Position numbers and translations under genes: made by a program. The notes under the pieces were generated by a model that searched no databases, was not told the DNA's origin, and saw nothing but the letters and a program-made list of their open reading frames with translations. This document shows, piece after piece, positions 1 through 13,456 of a stretch of 64,000 nucleotides of DNA. Each line of letters begins with the position of its first letter. Within the stretch, counting starts at the first letter, position 1. This DNA comes from Calliopsis andreniformis (Eukaryota > Arthropoda > Insecta > Hymenoptera > Andrenidae): NCBI RefSeq assembly GCF_051401765.1, contig NW_027480438.1:5208001-5272000 (forward strand), read 5' to 3'.

Positions 1-170
1 CATCAATCCTCAATCTTCAATAATCAATCGTCAATCCGCAGTCCTAATCCTCAATCCTCAATCCTCGTTCCTCAAACATCAATCCTCAACCCTCAGCCAT
101 CATCCTCAATCCTCAATCCTCGTTCCTCACTCCTCAATCCTCAATCCTCAATCCTCAATCCTCAATAGCC

Positions 171-226
171 AATCTCCAATCCTAGATCCTCAATCCCCAA
201 TCCTCAATCCTTAATCCTCAATCTTC
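171..226 (+). repeat. Module C copy
   Basis: Eight in-register heptamers: CTCAATA, GCCAATC, TCCAATC, CTAGATC, CTCAATC, CCCAATC, CTCAATC, CTTAATC. This is the reference form. Confidence 0.8.
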
Positions 227-677
227 AATCCTCAATACTCAATTCTCAATCCTCAATACTCAATCCTCAATCCTCAATCTTCAATCCTCAACCCTCAATC
301 CTCAAGCCTCGATCCTCAATCCTCAATCTTCAATCCTGAATACTCAATCTTCAATCCTCACTACTCAATCTTCAAACCTCAACCCTCAATCCTCAATCCT
401 CAATTCTCAATACTCAATCTTCAATCCTCAATCCTCAATCCTCAATCCGCAATCCTCAATCCTCAGTCATCAATCCTCAATCCTCAATACTCAATCGTCA
501 ATCCTCAGTCCTCAATTCTCAATCCTCAATCCTCGTTCCTCAAACCTCAACCCTCAACCCTCAGTCCTCATCCGCAATTCTCAATCCTCAATCCTCAAAC
601 CTCAATCCTCATTCTTCAATCCTCAATCCTCAATACTTAACCATCAATCCTCAATTCTCAATACTCAACTCTCAATA

Positions 678-719
678 CTCAATAGAATATCCTGAATTCT
701 CAGTATTCAATACTCAAAC
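678..719 (+). repeat. Module D copy
   Basis: Six heptamers: CTCAATA, GAATATC, CTGAATT, CTCAGTA, TTCAATA, CTCAAAC. It shares CTCAATA, GAATATC and TTCAATA in the same order with cassette A1 (heptamers 5, 6 and 9), so D looks like a relative of the cassette core. Confidence 0.75.
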
Positions 720-1011
720 CTCAATCCTCAACCCTCAGCCCTCATCCTCCATCCTCAATCCTCAATCCTCAATCCTCAATCTTCAATCCTCAATACTCAA
801 TTATAAATTTTCAATCCTCAATCCTCAATCCTCAATCCTCAATCCTCAGTCACCAATCCTCAATCTTCAATACTCAATCGTCAATCCGCAGTCCTCAATT
901 CTCAATCCTCAATCCTCGTTCCTCAAACCTCAATCCTCAACCCTCAGCCATCATCCTCAACCCTCAATCATCGTTCCTCACTCCTCAATCCTCAATCCTC
1001 AATCCTCAATC

Positions 1012-1067
1012 CTCAATAGCCAATCTCCAATCCTAGATCCTCAATTCCCAATCCTCAATCCTTAATC
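1012..1067 (+). repeat. Module C copy
   Basis: As the reference form, but CTCAATTCCCAATC replaces CTCAATCCCCAATC. It lies 841 bases after the first copy. Confidence 0.8.
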
Positions 1068-2657
1068 CTCAACCTTCAATCCTCAATCCTCAATTCTCAA
1101 TCCTCAATACTCAATCCTCAATCCTCAATCCTCAATCCCCAATCCTCAATCATCAATCCTCAACCCTCAATCTTCAAGCCTCAATCCTCAATCCTCAATC
1201 CTCAATCTTCAACCCTGAACACTCAATCTTCAATCCTCAATACTCAATCTTCAATCCTCACCCTCAATCCTCAATCCTCAATCCTCAATACTCAATCTTC
1301 AATCCTCAATCCTCAGTCCTCAATCCGCAATCCTCAATCCTCAGTCATCAATCCTCAATCCTCAATACTCAATCGTCAATCCTCAGTCCTCAATTCTCAA
1401 TCCTCAATCCTCGTTCCTCAAACCTCAATCTTCAATCCTCAATACTCAATCTTCGATTCTCAATTCTTAATCCTCAATCCTCAATCCCCAATCCTCTATC
1501 TTCAATCCTCAATCCTCAATCCTCAATCCACAATCCTCAATCCTCAATCCTCAATCCTCAGTCCTCAATCATCAATCCTCATTCCTCAAACCTCAATCCT
1601 CAACCCTCAGCCCACATCCTCAATTCTGAATTCTCAATCCTCAATCCTTGATCTTCAATCCTCAACCCTCAGTCCTCAATCCTCAATCATAAGTCCTCAT
1701 TCATCAATCTTCAATCTTCAATACTCAGTCTTCAAACCTCAATCCTCAATCCTCAATCTTCAATCCTGAATGCTCAATCTTCAATCCTCAATACTCAATC
1801 TTCAATCCTCAACCCTCAATCCAAATCCACAATCCTCAATCCTCAATCATCAACATTCAATCCTCAATACTCAATCTTCAATCCTCAATCCTCAATCCTC
1901 AATTGTCAACCCTCATACTTCAATCCTCAATACCCAATCCTCAATCCTCAATCCTCAATCCTGCATCCTCAATTCTCAATCCTCAATCCTCAGTCCTCAG
2001 TCCTCAAACCTCAACCCTCAACCCTGAGCCCTCATCCTCAATCCTCAATCCTAAATCCTCAATCATCAATCTTCAACCCTCAATACTCAGTCTTCAATCC
2101 TCAATCCTCAAACCTCAATCCTCAATCCTCAATCCTCAATCATCAATCCTCAATCTTCAATACTCAATCCTCAGTCCTCGATCCTCAATCCTCAATACTC
2201 AATCTTCAATCCTCAATCCTCAATCCTCAATCCTCAATCCTCAGTCCTCAGTCATCAATCCTCAATCCTCAATTCTCAATCGTCAATCCTCAATCCTCCA
2301 TCCTCAATTCTCAATCCTCAATCCTCAGTCCTCAGTCCTCAAACCTCAATCCTCAACCCTCAGCCCACATCCTCAATCCTCAATCATATATCCTCAATCA
2401 CCAATCCTCAATCCTCAGTCATCAATCCTCAATCCTCAATACTCAATCGTCAATACTCAATCCTCAATCCTCAATTGTCAACCCTCATTCTTTAATCCTC
2501 AATACCCAATCCTCAATGATCAACTCTCAATCCTCAATCCTCAATTCTCAATCCTCAATCCTCAGTCCTCAGTCCTCAAACCTCAATCCTCAACCCTCAG
2601 CCATCATCCTCAATCCTCAATCCTCTATCCTCGATCCTCAATCCTCAATCCTCAGAC

Positions 2658-2713
2658 CTCAATAGTCAATCTCCAATCCTAGATCCTCAATCCCCAATCC
2701 TCAATCCTTAACC
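2658..2713 (+). repeat. Module C copy, GTCAATC variant
   Basis: The second heptamer is GTCAATC instead of GCCAATC, and the copy is preceded by CTCAGAC. Confidence 0.75.
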
Positions 2714-3450
2714 CTCAATCTTCAATCCTCAATCCCCAGTTCTCTATCCTCAATACTCAATCCTCAAACCTCAATCCTCAATCCCCAATCCTCAATCATA
2801 AATCCTCAATCTTCAATATTCAATCCTCAATCCTCAATCCTCAATACTCAATACTCAATCTTCAATCCTCAATCCTCAATCGTCTATCCTCAATGCTCAA
2901 TCCTCAGTCACCAATCCTCAATCTTCAATACACAAACGTCAATCCGCAGTCCTCAATGCTCAGTCCTCAATCCTCGTTCCTCAAACCTCAATCCTCAACC
3001 CTCAGCCCTCATCTTCCATCCTCAATCCTCAATCCTCAAACCTCAATCTTCAATCCTCAATACTCAATCTTCGATTCTCAATTCTTAATCCTCAATCCTC
3101 AATCCCCAATCCTCAATCTTCAATCCTCAATCCTCAATCCTCAATCCACAATCCTCAATCCTCAATCATCAATACTCAATCTTCAATCCTCAATCCTCAG
3201 TCCTCAATCCTCAATCCTCAATCATCAGTCATGAATACTCAATCTTCATAACTCAATCCTCAATCCTCAATCCTCAGTCCTCAATCATCAATCCTCATTC
3301 CTCAAACCTCAATCCTCAACCCTCAGCCCACATCCTCAATTCTGAATTCTCAATCCTCAATCCTTAATCTTCAATCCTCAAACCTCAGTCCTCAATCCTC
3401 AATCATAAGTCCTCATTCATCAATCTTCAATCTTCAATACTCAGTCTTCA

Positions 3451-4091
3451 ATCCTCAATCCTCAATCCTCAATCTTCAATCCTGAATACTCAATCTTCAA
3501 TCCTCAATACTCAATCTTCAATCCTCAACCCTCAATCCAAATCCACAATCCTCAATCCTCAATCATCAACATTCAATCCTCAATACTCAATCTTCAATCC
3601 TCAATCCTCAATCCTCAATTGTCAACCCTCATTCTTCAATCCTCAATACCCAATCCTCAATCCTCAATCCTCAATCCTGCATCCTCAATTCTCAATCCTC
3701 AATCCTCAGTCCTCAGTCATCAATCCTCAATCCTCAATTCTCAATCGTCAATACTCAATCGTCTACCCTCAGTCCTCAATTCTCAATCCTCAATCCTCGA
3801 CCCTCAAACCTCAATCCTCAACCCTCAGTCCTCATACTCAATTCTCAATCCTCAATCCTCAAACCTCAATCCTCATTATTCAATCCTCAATCCTCAATAC
3901 TCAACCATCAATCCTCAATTCTCAATACTCAATTCTCAATACTCAATAGAATATCCTGAATTCTCAGTATTCAATACTCAAACCTCAATCCTCAACCCTC
4001 AGCCCTTATCCTCCATCCTCAATCCTCAGTCCTCAATCCTCAATCTTCAATCCCCAATACTCAATATTCAATTTTCAATTCTCAATCCTCA
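3451..4091 (+). repeat. Tandem duplication of 641 bases, copy 1
   Basis: The block runs from plain heptamers before CCTGAATACTC (3,481) through the CCAAATCCACAATCC marker (3,531) and module D (3,942). It recurs at +641 with several substitutions, for example CAATACTCAATC here against CAATACACAATC in copy 2. Related but less similar sequence starts at about 1,750. Confidence 0.75.
3942..3983 (+). repeat. Module D copy
   Basis: Same core as at 678; first member of the 641-base pair. Confidence 0.75.
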
Positions 4092-4740
4092 ATCCTCAAT
4101 CCTCAATCCTCAATCTTCAATCCTGAATACTCAATCTTCAATCCTCAATACTCAATCTTCAATCCTCAACCCTCAATCCAAATCCACAATCCTCAATCCT
4201 CAATCATCAACATTCAATCCTCAATACACAATCTTCAATCCTCAATCCTCAATCCTCAATTGTCAACCCTCATTCTTCAATCCTCAATACCCAATCCTCA
4301 ATCCTCAATCCTCAATCCTGCATCCTCAATTCTCAATCCTCAATCCTCAGTCCTCAGTCATCAATCCTCAATCCCCAATTCTCAATCGTCAATACTCAAT
4401 CGTCTATCCTCAGACCTCAATTCTCAATCCTCAATCCTCGTCCCTCAAACCTCAATCCTCAACCCTCAGTCCTCATACTCAATTCTCAATCCTCAATCCT
4501 CAAACCTCAATCCTCAGTATTCAATCCTTAATCCTCAATACTCAACCATCAATCCTCAATTCTCAATACTCAATTCTCAATACTCAATAGAATATCCTGA
4601 ATTCTCAGTATTCAATACTCAAACCTCAATCCTCAACCCTCAGCCCTTATCCTCCATCCTCAATCCTCAGTCCTCAATCCTCAATCTTCAATCCCCAATA
4701 CTCAATATTCAATTTTCAATTCTCAATCCTCAATCCTCAA
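4092..4740 (+). repeat. Tandem duplication of 641 bases, copy 2
   Basis: This is the second copy of the 641-base block, with the marker at 4,172 and module D at 4,583. Similarity ends about 4,740, where this copy goes on to CAATATTCAATCC and CTCCATCTGC. Its right part is also the start of the 1,556-base duplication, so duplications here are nested. Confidence 0.75.
4583..4624 (+). repeat. Module D copy
   Basis: Second member of the 641-base pair and first member of the 1,556-base pair. Confidence 0.75.
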
Positions 4741-5586
4741 TCCTCAATATTCAATCCTGAATACTCCATCTGCAATCCTAAATGCTCAACCTTCAATCCT
4801 CAACCCTCAATCCTCAATCATCAACCTTCAATCCTCAATACTCAATCTTCAGTACTCAATCCTCAATCCTCAATCGTCAATCCTCATTCTTCAATCCTCA
4901 ATACCCAATCCTCAATCGTCAATCCTCAATCCTCCATCCTCAATTCTCAATCCTCAATCCTCAGTCCTCAGTCCTCAAACCTCAATCCTCAACCCTCAGC
5001 CCACATCCTCAATCCTCAATCATAAATCCTCAATCCTCAATCATCAATCCTCAATCCTCAGTCATCAATCCTCAATCCTCAATACTCAATCGTCAATACT
5101 CAATCGTCAATCCTCAGTCCTCAATTCTCAATCCTCAATCCTCGTCCCTCAAACCTCAATCCTCAACCGTCAGTCCTCGTCCTCAATCCTCAACTATCAA
5201 TCCTCAATCCTCAATATTCAATCACCAATACTCAATCTTCAATCGTCAATCCTCAACCCTCAATCCTCAATCCTCAAACCTCAATCCTCAGTCCTCACAC
5301 TTCAATCCTGAATCCTCAATCCTCAATCCTCAATCCTCAATCCTCAATCGTCAGTCTTAAATCCTCAATACTCAATCTGCAAACCTCAGTCCTCAATCCT
5401 CAATCCTCAATCCTCATTCTTCAATCCTCAATACCCAATCCTCAATCATCAACTCTCAATCCTCAATCCTCAATTCTCAATCCTCAATCCTCAGTCCTCA
5501 GTCCTCAAACCTCAATCCTCAACCCTCAGCCATCATCCTCAATCCTCAATCCTCTTTCCTCAATCCTCAATCCTCAATCCTCAGAC

Positions 5587-5642
5587 CTCAATAGTGAATC
5601 TCCAATCCTAGATCCTCAATCCCCAATCCTCAATCCTTAATC
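5587..5642 (+). repeat. Module C copy, GTGAATC variant
   Basis: The second heptamer is GTGAATC; the copy pairs with the one at 7,143. Confidence 0.75.
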
Positions 5643-5998
5643 CTCAATCTTCAATCCTCAATCCTCAGTTCTCAATCCTCAATACTCAATCCTCAAACCT
5701 CAATCCTGAATCCCCAATCCTCAATCATAAATCCACAATCTTCAATATTCAATCCTCAATCCTCAATCCTCAATCCTCAATACTCAATCTTCAATCCTCA
5801 ATCCTCAATCGTCTATCCTCAATCCTCAGTCCTCAGTCACCAATCCTCAATCTTCAATACACAATCGTCAATCCGCAGTCCTCAAAGCTCAGTCCTCAAT
5901 CCTCGTTCCTCAAACCTCAATCCTCAACCCTCAGCCATCATCCTCAATCCTCTATCCTCGTTCCTCACTCCTCAATCCTCAATCCTCAATCCTCAATC

Positions 5999-6054
5999 CT
6001 CAATAGCCAATCTCCAATCCTAGATCCTCAATCCCCAATCCTCAATCCTCAATC
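5999..6054 (+). repeat. Module C copy, altered tail
   Basis: The last heptamer is plain CTCAATC because the 1,556-base duplication junction falls at its right end. Confidence 0.7.
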
Positions 6055-6138
6055 CTCAAACCTCAATCCTCATTATTCAATCCTCAATCCTCAATACTCA
6101 ACCATCAATCCTCAATTCTCAATACTCAATTCTCAATA

Positions 6139-6180
6139 CTCAATAGAATATCCTGAATTCTCAGTATTCAATACTCAAAC
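6139..6180 (+). repeat. Module D copy
   Basis: Second member of the 1,556-base pair. Confidence 0.75.
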
Positions 6181-7142
6181 CTCAATCCTCAACCCTCAGC
6201 CCTTATCCTCCATCCTCAATCCTCAGTCCTCAATCCTCAATCTTCAATCCCCAATACTCAATATTCAATTTTCAATTCTCAATCCTCAATCCTCAATCCT
6301 CAATATTCAATCCTGAATACTCCATCTGCAATCCTAAATGCTCAATCTTCAATCCTCAACCCTCAATCCTCAATCATCAACCTTCAATCCTCAATACTCA
6401 ATCTTCAGTACTCAATCCTCAATCCTCAATCGTCAATCCTCATTCTTCAATCCTCAATACCCAATCCTCAATCGTCAATCCTCAATCCTCCATCCTCAAT
6501 TCTCAATCCTCAATCCTCAGTCCTCAGTCCTCAAACCTCAATCCTCAACCCTCAGCCCACATCCTCAATCCTCAATCATAAATCCTCAATCCTCAATCAT
6601 CAATCCTCAATCCTCAGTCATCAATCCTCAATCCTCAATACTCAATCGTCAATACTCAATCGTCAATCCTCAGTCCTCAATTCTCAATCCTCAATCCTCG
6701 TCCCTCAAACCTCAATCCTCAACCGTCAGTCCTCGTCCTCAATCCTCAACTATCAATCCTCAATCCTCAATATTCAATCACCAATACTCAATCTTCAATC
6801 GTCAATCCTCAACCCTCAATCCTCAATCCTCAAACCTCAATCCTCAGTCCTCACACTTCAATCCTGAATCCTCAATCCTGAATCCTCAATCCTCAATCCT
6901 CAATCGTCAGTCTTAAATCCTCAATACTCAATCTGCAAACCTCAGTCCTCAATCCTCAATCCTCAATCCTCATTCTTCAATCCTCAATACCCAATCCTCA
7001 ATCATCAACTCTCAATCCTCAATCCTCAATTCTCAATCCTCAATCCTCAGTCCTCAGTCCTCAAACCTCAATCCTCAACCCTCAGCCATCATCCTCAATC
7101 CTCAATCCTCTTTCCTCAATCCTCAATCCTCAATCCTCAGAC

Positions 7143-7198
7143 CTCAATAGTGAATCTCCAATCCTAGATCCTCAATCCCCAATCCTCAATCCTTAATC
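7143..7198 (+). repeat. Module C copy, GTGAATC variant
   Basis: Duplicate of the copy at 5,587. Confidence 0.75.
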
Positions 7199-7554
7199 CT
7201 CAATCTTCAATCCTCAATCCTCAGTTCTCAATCCTCAATACTCAATCCTCAAACCTCAATCCTGAATCCCCAATCCTCAATCATAAATCCACAATCTTCA
7301 ATATTCAATCCTCAATCCTCAATCCTCAATCCTCAATACTCAATCTTCAATCCTCAATCCTCAATCGTCTATCCTCAATCCTCAGTCCTCAGTCACCAAT
7401 CCTCAATCTTCAATACACAATCGTCAATCCGCAGTCCTCAAAGCTCAGTCCTCAATCCTCGTTCCTCAAACCTCAATCCTCAACCCTCAGCCATCATCCT
7501 CAATCCTCTATCCTCGCTCCTTACTCCTCAATCCTCAATCCTCAATCCTCAATC

Positions 7555-7610
7555 CTCAATAGCCAATCTCCAATCCTAGATCCTCAATCCCCAATCCTCA
7601 ATCCTTAATC
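7555..7610 (+). repeat. Module C copy
   Basis: Duplicate of the copy at 5,999 but with the CTTAATC tail intact. Confidence 0.75.
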
Positions 7611-9382
7611 CTCAACCTTCAATCCTCAATCCTCAATTCTCAATCCTCAATACTCAATCCTCAATCCTCAATCGTCAATCCCCAATCCTCAGTCTTCAAT
7701 CCTCAACCCTCAATCTTCAAGCCTCAATCCTCAATCCTCAACCCTCAATCTTCAAGCCTCAATCCTCAATCCTCAATCTTCAATCCTGAATACTCAATCT
7801 TCAATCCTCAATCCTCAATCCTCAATACTCAATCATCAATCCTCAATCCTCATTCCTCAATCCGCAACCCTCAATCCTCAGTCATCAATCCTCAATCCTC
7901 AATACTCAATCGTCAATCCTCAGTCCTCAATTCTCAATCCTCAATCCTCGTTCCTCAAACCTCAATCCTCAACCCTCAGTCCTCATCCTCAATCCTTAAT
8001 CCTCAATCCTCAATCCCCAATCCTCAATCTTCAATACTCAATCCTCAATCCTCAATCCTCAATCCTCAATCATCAATCATCAATACTCAATCTTCAATCC
8101 TCAATCCTCAATCCTCAATCCTCAATCCTTAATCATCAGTCATGAATACTCAATCTTCATAACTCAATCCTCAATCCTCAATCCTCAATCCTCAGTCCTT
8201 AATCATCAATCCTCATTCCTCAAACCTCAATCCTCAACCCTCAGCCCACATCCTCAATTCTCAATTCTCAATCCTCAATCCTTAATCTTCAATCATCATT
8301 ACTCAATCTTCAATCCTCAATCATAAATCCTCATTCATCAATCTTCAATCTTCAATACTCAGTCTTCAATCCTCAATCCTCAATCCTCAATCTTCAATCC
8401 TGAATACTCAATCTGCAATCCTCAATACTCAATCTTCAATCCTCAACCCTCAATCCAAATCCACAATCCTCAATCCTCAATCATCAACATTCAATCCACA
8501 ATACACAATCTTCAATCCTCAATCCTCAATCCTCAATTGTCAACCCTCATTCTTCAATCCTCCATACCCAATCCTCAATCCTCAATCCTCAATCCTCAAT
8601 CCTCAATCCTCAGTCCTCAGTCATCAATCCTCAATCCTCAATACTCAATCGTCAATACTAAATCGTCAACCCTCAGTCCTCGTACTCAATTCTCAATCCT
8701 CAATCCTCAATCCTCAATCCTCAATGTTCAATCCTCAATACTCAATATTCAATTTTCAATCCTCAATCCTCAATCCTCAATCCTCAATATTCAATCCTGA
8801 ATACTCAATCTTCAATCCTCAATGCTCAATCTTCAATCCTCAACCCTCAATCCTCAATCATCAACCTTCAATCCTCAATACTCAATCTTCAGTCCTCAAT
8901 CCTCAATCCTCAATCGTCAATCCTCACTCTTCAATCCTCAATACCCAATCCTCAATCGTCAATCCTCAATCCTCCCTCCTCAATTCTCAATCCTCAATCC
9001 TCAGTCCTCAGTCCTCAAACCTCAATCCTCAACCCTCAGCCCTCATGCTCAGTCCTCAATCATAAATCCTCAATCATCAATCCTCAATCCTCAGTCATCA
9101 ATCCTCAATCCTCAATACTCAATCGTCAATACTCAATCGTCAATCCTCAGTCCTCAATTCTCAATCCTCAATCCTCGTCCCTCAAACCTCAATCCTCAAC
9201 CGTCAGCCCTTGTCCTCAATCCTCAACTATCAATCCTCAATCCTCAATATTCAATCATCAATACTCAATTTTCAATCGTCAATCCTCAACCCTCAATCCT
9301 CAATCCTCAAACCTCAATCCTGAGTCCTCAAACTTCAATCCTCAATCTTCAATCCTGAAACCTCAATCTTCAGACCTCAGTC

Positions 9383-9522
9383 CTCAACAATAAGTTGTCA
9401 ATTCTCAATCCTCAATACAATATCGTCAATTCACAGTTTTCAATACTCAATACTCAATCTGCAATCTTCAAATCTCTATCCACAAACAACAATTCTCATC
9501 ACTGAACCCTCAAAGCTCAGTC
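9383..9522 (+). repeat. Cassette A2, first copy in window
   Basis: Twenty heptamers. It has TAAGTTGTC in place of TCAGTTGTC, CAATACAATATCGTC, CTGCAATCTTC, and ACAACAATTC in place of ACATCAATTC. It is isolated within region I. Confidence 0.8.
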
Positions 9523-9774
9523 CACAACCCTCAATCCTCAATCCTCAACCTTCAATCCTCAATACTCAACCTTCAATCCTGAATCCTCAATCCTCAATCC
9601 TCAATCCTCAATCCTCAATCGTCAGTCTTAAATCCTCAATACTCAATCTGCAAACCTCAGTCCTCAATCCTCAATCCTCAATCCTCATTCTTCAATCCTC
9701 AATACCCAATCCTCAATCATCAACTCTCAATCCTCAATCCTCAATTCTCAATCCTCAATCCTCAGTCCTCAGTC

Positions 9775-10325
9775 CTCAAACCTCAATCCTCAACCCTCAG
9801 CCATCATCCTCAATCCTCAATCCTCGTTCCTCTCTCCTCAATCCTCAATCCTCAATCCTCAATCCTCAATAGCCAATCTCCAATCCTAGATCCTCAATCC
9901 CCAATCCTCAATCCTTAATCCTCAATCTTCAATCCTCAATCCTCAATTCTCAATCCTCAATACTCAATCCTCAATCCTCAATCCTCAATCCCCAATCCTC
10001 AATCTTCAATCCTCAACCCTCAATCTTCAAGCCACAATCCTCAATCCTCAATCTTCAATCCTGAATACTCAATCTTCAATCCTCAATACTCAATCATCGG
10101 TCCTCAACCCTCAATCCTCAATCCTCAATCCTCAATACTCAATCTCCAATCCTCAATCCTCAATCCTCAATCCGCAATCCTCAATCCTCAGTCATCAATC
10201 CTCAATCGTCAATACTCAATCGTCAATCCTCAGTTCTCAATTCTCAATCCTCAATCATCGTTCCTCAAACCTCAATCCTCAACCCTCAGTCCTCATCCTC
10301 AATTCTCAATCCTCAATCCTCGTTC
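9775..10325 (+). repeat. Tandem duplication of about 551 bases, copy 1
   Basis: CAGCCATCATCC, CCTCGTTCCTCTCTCC, module C (9,865) and CAAGCCACAATCC recur 551 bases later. The left edge is approximate because flanks are plain heptamers. Confidence 0.65.
9865..9920 (+). repeat. Module C copy
   Basis: Matches the reference form; first member of the 551-base pair. Confidence 0.8.
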
Positions 10326-10720
10326 CTCAAACCTCACTCCTCAACCCTCAGCCATCATCCTCAATCCTCAATCCTCGTTCCTCTCTCCTCAATCCTCAAT
10401 CCTCAATCCTCAATCCTCAATAGCCAATCTCCAATCCTAGATCCTCAATCCCCAATCCTCAATCCTTAATCCTCAATCTTCAATCCTCAATCCTCAATTC
10501 TCAATCCTCAATACTCAATCCTCAATCCTCAATCCTCAATCCCCAATCCTCAATCTTCAATCCTCAACCCTCAATCTTCAAGCCACAATCCTCAATCCTC
10601 AATCTTCAATCCTGAATACTCAATCTTCAATCCTCAATACTCAATCTTCAGTCCTCAACCCTCAATCCTCAATCCTCAATCCTCAATACTCAATCTCCAA
10701 TCCTCAATCCTCAATCCTCA
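10326..10720 (+). repeat. Tandem duplication of about 551 bases, copy 2 (shorter)
   Basis: This second copy carries module C at 10,416. It follows copy 1 until CAATCTCCAATCC near 10,690, then switches to other sequence (CAACCCTCAGCCCTC), so it is truncated compared with copy 1. Confidence 0.65.
10416..10471 (+). repeat. Module C copy
   Basis: Second member of the 551-base pair. Confidence 0.8.
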
Positions 10721-13122
10721 ATCCTCAACCCTCAGCCCTCATCCTCCATCCTCAATCCTCAATCCTCAAACCTCAATCTTGAATCCTCAATACTCAACCT
10801 TCGATTCTCAATTCTTAATCCTCAATCCTCAATCCCCAATCCTCAATCTTCAATCCTCAATCCTCAATCCTCAATCCTCAATCCTCAATCCTCAATCATC
10901 AATACTCAATCTTCAATCCTCAATCCTCAATTCTCAATTATCAGTCATGAATACTCAATCTTCATAACTCAATCCTCAATCCTCAATCCTCAATCCTCAG
11001 TCCTCAACCATCAATCCTCATTCCTCAAACCTCAATCCTCAAACCTCAGCCCACATCCTCAATTTTCAATTCTCAATCCTCAATCCTTAATCTTCAATCC
11101 TCAACCCTCAATCCTCAATACTTAATCTTCAGTCCTCAATCCTCAATCCTCAATCGTCAAACCTCATTCTTCAATCCTCAATACCTAATCCTCAATTGTC
11201 AATCCTCAATCCTCCATCCTCAATTCTCAATCCTCAGTCCTCAGTCCTCAGTCCTCAAACCTCAATCCTCAACCCCCAGCCCTCATCCTCAATCCTCAAT
11301 CATAAATCCTCTTTCATCAATCTTCAATCTCCAATACTCAGTCTTCAATCCTCAATCCTCAATCCTCAATCTTCAATCCTGAATACACAATCTTCAATCC
11401 TCAATACTCAATCTTCAATCCTCAACCCTCAATACTCAATCCACAGTCCTCAATCCTCAATCATCAACATTCAATCCTCAATACACAATCTTCAATCCTC
11501 AATCCTCAATCCTCAATTGTCAATCCTCATTCTTCAATCCTCAATACCCAATCCTCAATCCTCAATCCTCAATCCTCCATCCTCAATTCTCAATCCTCAA
11601 TCCTCAGCCCTCAGTCCTCAAACCTCAACCCTCAACCCTCAGCCCTCATCCTCAATCCTCAATCCTAAATCCTCAATCACCAATCTTCAATCCTCAATAC
11701 TCAGCCTTCAATCCTCATTCCTCGATCCTCAATCCTCAATCCTCAATCCTCAATCATCAATCCTCAATCTTCAATACTCAATCCTCAGTCCTCGATCCTC
11801 AATCCTCAATACTCAATCTTCAATCCTCTATCCTCAATCCTCAATCCTCAATCCTCAGTCCTCAGTCGTCAATTCTCAATCCTCAATACTCAATCGTCAA
11901 TGCTCAATCGTCAATCCTCAGTCCTCAATTCTCAATCCTCAATCCTCGTTCCTCAAACCTCAACCCTCAACCCTCAGCCCCCATCCTCAATCCTCAATCC
12001 TAAATCCTCAATCATCAATCTTCAATCCTCAATACTCAGTCTTCAATCCTCAATCCTCAATCCTCAATCGTCAATCCTCAATCCTCAATCTTCAATCCTC
12101 AATACTCAATATTCAATTTTCAATCCTCAATCCTCCATCCTCAATTCTCAATCCTCAATCCTCAGTCCTCAGTCCTCAAACCTCAATCCTCAACCCCCAG
12201 CCCTCATCCTCAATCCTCAATCATAAATCCTCATTCATCAACCTTCAATCCTCAATACTCAGTCTTCAATCCTCAATCCTCAATCATCAATCTTCAATCC
12301 TGAATACTCAATCTTCAATCCTCAATACTCAATCTTCAATCCTCAAACCTCAATCCTCAATCCACAATCCTCAATCCTCAATCATCAACATTCAATCCTC
12401 AATACTAAATCTTCAATCCTCAGTCCGCAATTTTCAATTGCCAATCCCCATTCTTCAATCCTCAATACCCAATCGTCAATCCTCAATCCTCAGTCCTCAG
12501 TCCTCAAACCTCAATCCTCAACCCTCAGCCCTCATCCTCAATCCTCAATCCTGAATCCTCAATCATCAATCTTCAATCCTGAATACTCAACCTTCAATCC
12601 TCAATACTCAATCTTCAATCCTCAACACTCAGTCTTCAATCCTCAATCCTCAATCCTCAATCCTCAATCCTCAATCCTCAATCATCAATCCTCAGTCATC
12701 AATCCTCAATCCTCAATACTCAATCGTCAATACTCAATCGTCAATCCTCAGTCCTCAATTCTCAATCCTCAATCCTCGTCCCTCAAACCTCAATCCTCAA
12801 CCGTCAGTCCTCGTCCTCAATCCTCAACTATCAATCCTCAATCCTCAATATTCAATCATCAATACTCAATTTTCAATCGTCAATCCTCAACCCTCAATCC
12901 TCAATCCTCAGTCATCAATCCTCAATCCTCAATACTCAATCGTCAACCCTCAGTTCTCAATTCTCAATCCTCAATCCTCGTTCCTCAAACCTCAATCCTC
13001 AACCCTCGGTCCTCATCCTCAATTCTCTATCCTCAATCCTCAAACCTCAATCCTCATTCTTCAATCCTCAATCCTCAATACTTAACCATCAATCCTCAAT
13101 TCTCAATACTCAATTCTCAATA

Positions 13123-13164
13123 CTCAATAGAATATCCTGAATTCTCAGTATTCAATACTCAAAC
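13123..13164 (+). repeat. Module D copy
   Basis: Last copy, about 1.2 kb before the A2 cassette at 14,280. Confidence 0.75.
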
Positions 13165-13456
13165 CTCAATCCTCAACCCTCAGCCCTCATCCTCCATCCT
13201 CAATACTCAATCCTCAATCCTCAATCTTCAATCCTCAATACTCAATTATAAATTTTCAATCCTCAATCCTCAATCCTCAATCCTCAATCCTCAGTCACCA
13301 ATCCTCAATCTTCAATTCTCAATCGTCAATCCGCAGTCCTCAATTCTCAATCCTCAATCCTCGTTCCTCAAACCTCAATCCTCAACCCTCAGCCATCATC
13401 CTCAATCCTCAATCCTCGTTCCTCACTCCTCTATCCTCAATCCTCAATCCTCAATC

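Larger units (their letters stand above)
4494..6049 (+). repeat. Tandem duplication of 1,556 bases, copy 1
   Basis: Module D (4,583), the marker CCATCTGCAATCC (about 4,769), and module C at 5,587 and 5,999 all recur 1,556 bases later. The longest shared open frame translates identically except near its end. Differences include CAGTATTCAATCC here against CATTATTCAATCC in copy 2. Confidence 0.85.
6050..7605 (+). repeat. Tandem duplication of 1,556 bases, copy 2
   Basis: This is the second copy, with module D at 6,139 and module C at 7,143 and 7,555. The junction with copy 1 falls inside module C, so the copy at 5,999 lacks the CTTAATCC tail that the copy at 7,555 keeps. A change from CTCGTTCCTCAC to CTCGCTCCTTAC near 7,512 separates the copies. 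Confidence 0.85.

Noticed and set aside
1770..5360. Long + strand open frames with SILNPQS-type repeats, candidate repetitive surface or prion-like proteins
   Set aside because: Overlapping frames give the same heptapeptide, frames are broken by one-base slips and by variant heptamers that create TAA, TAG or TGA, starts are chance ATGs from point variants, and nothing resembles a promoter, ribosome site or splice pattern.
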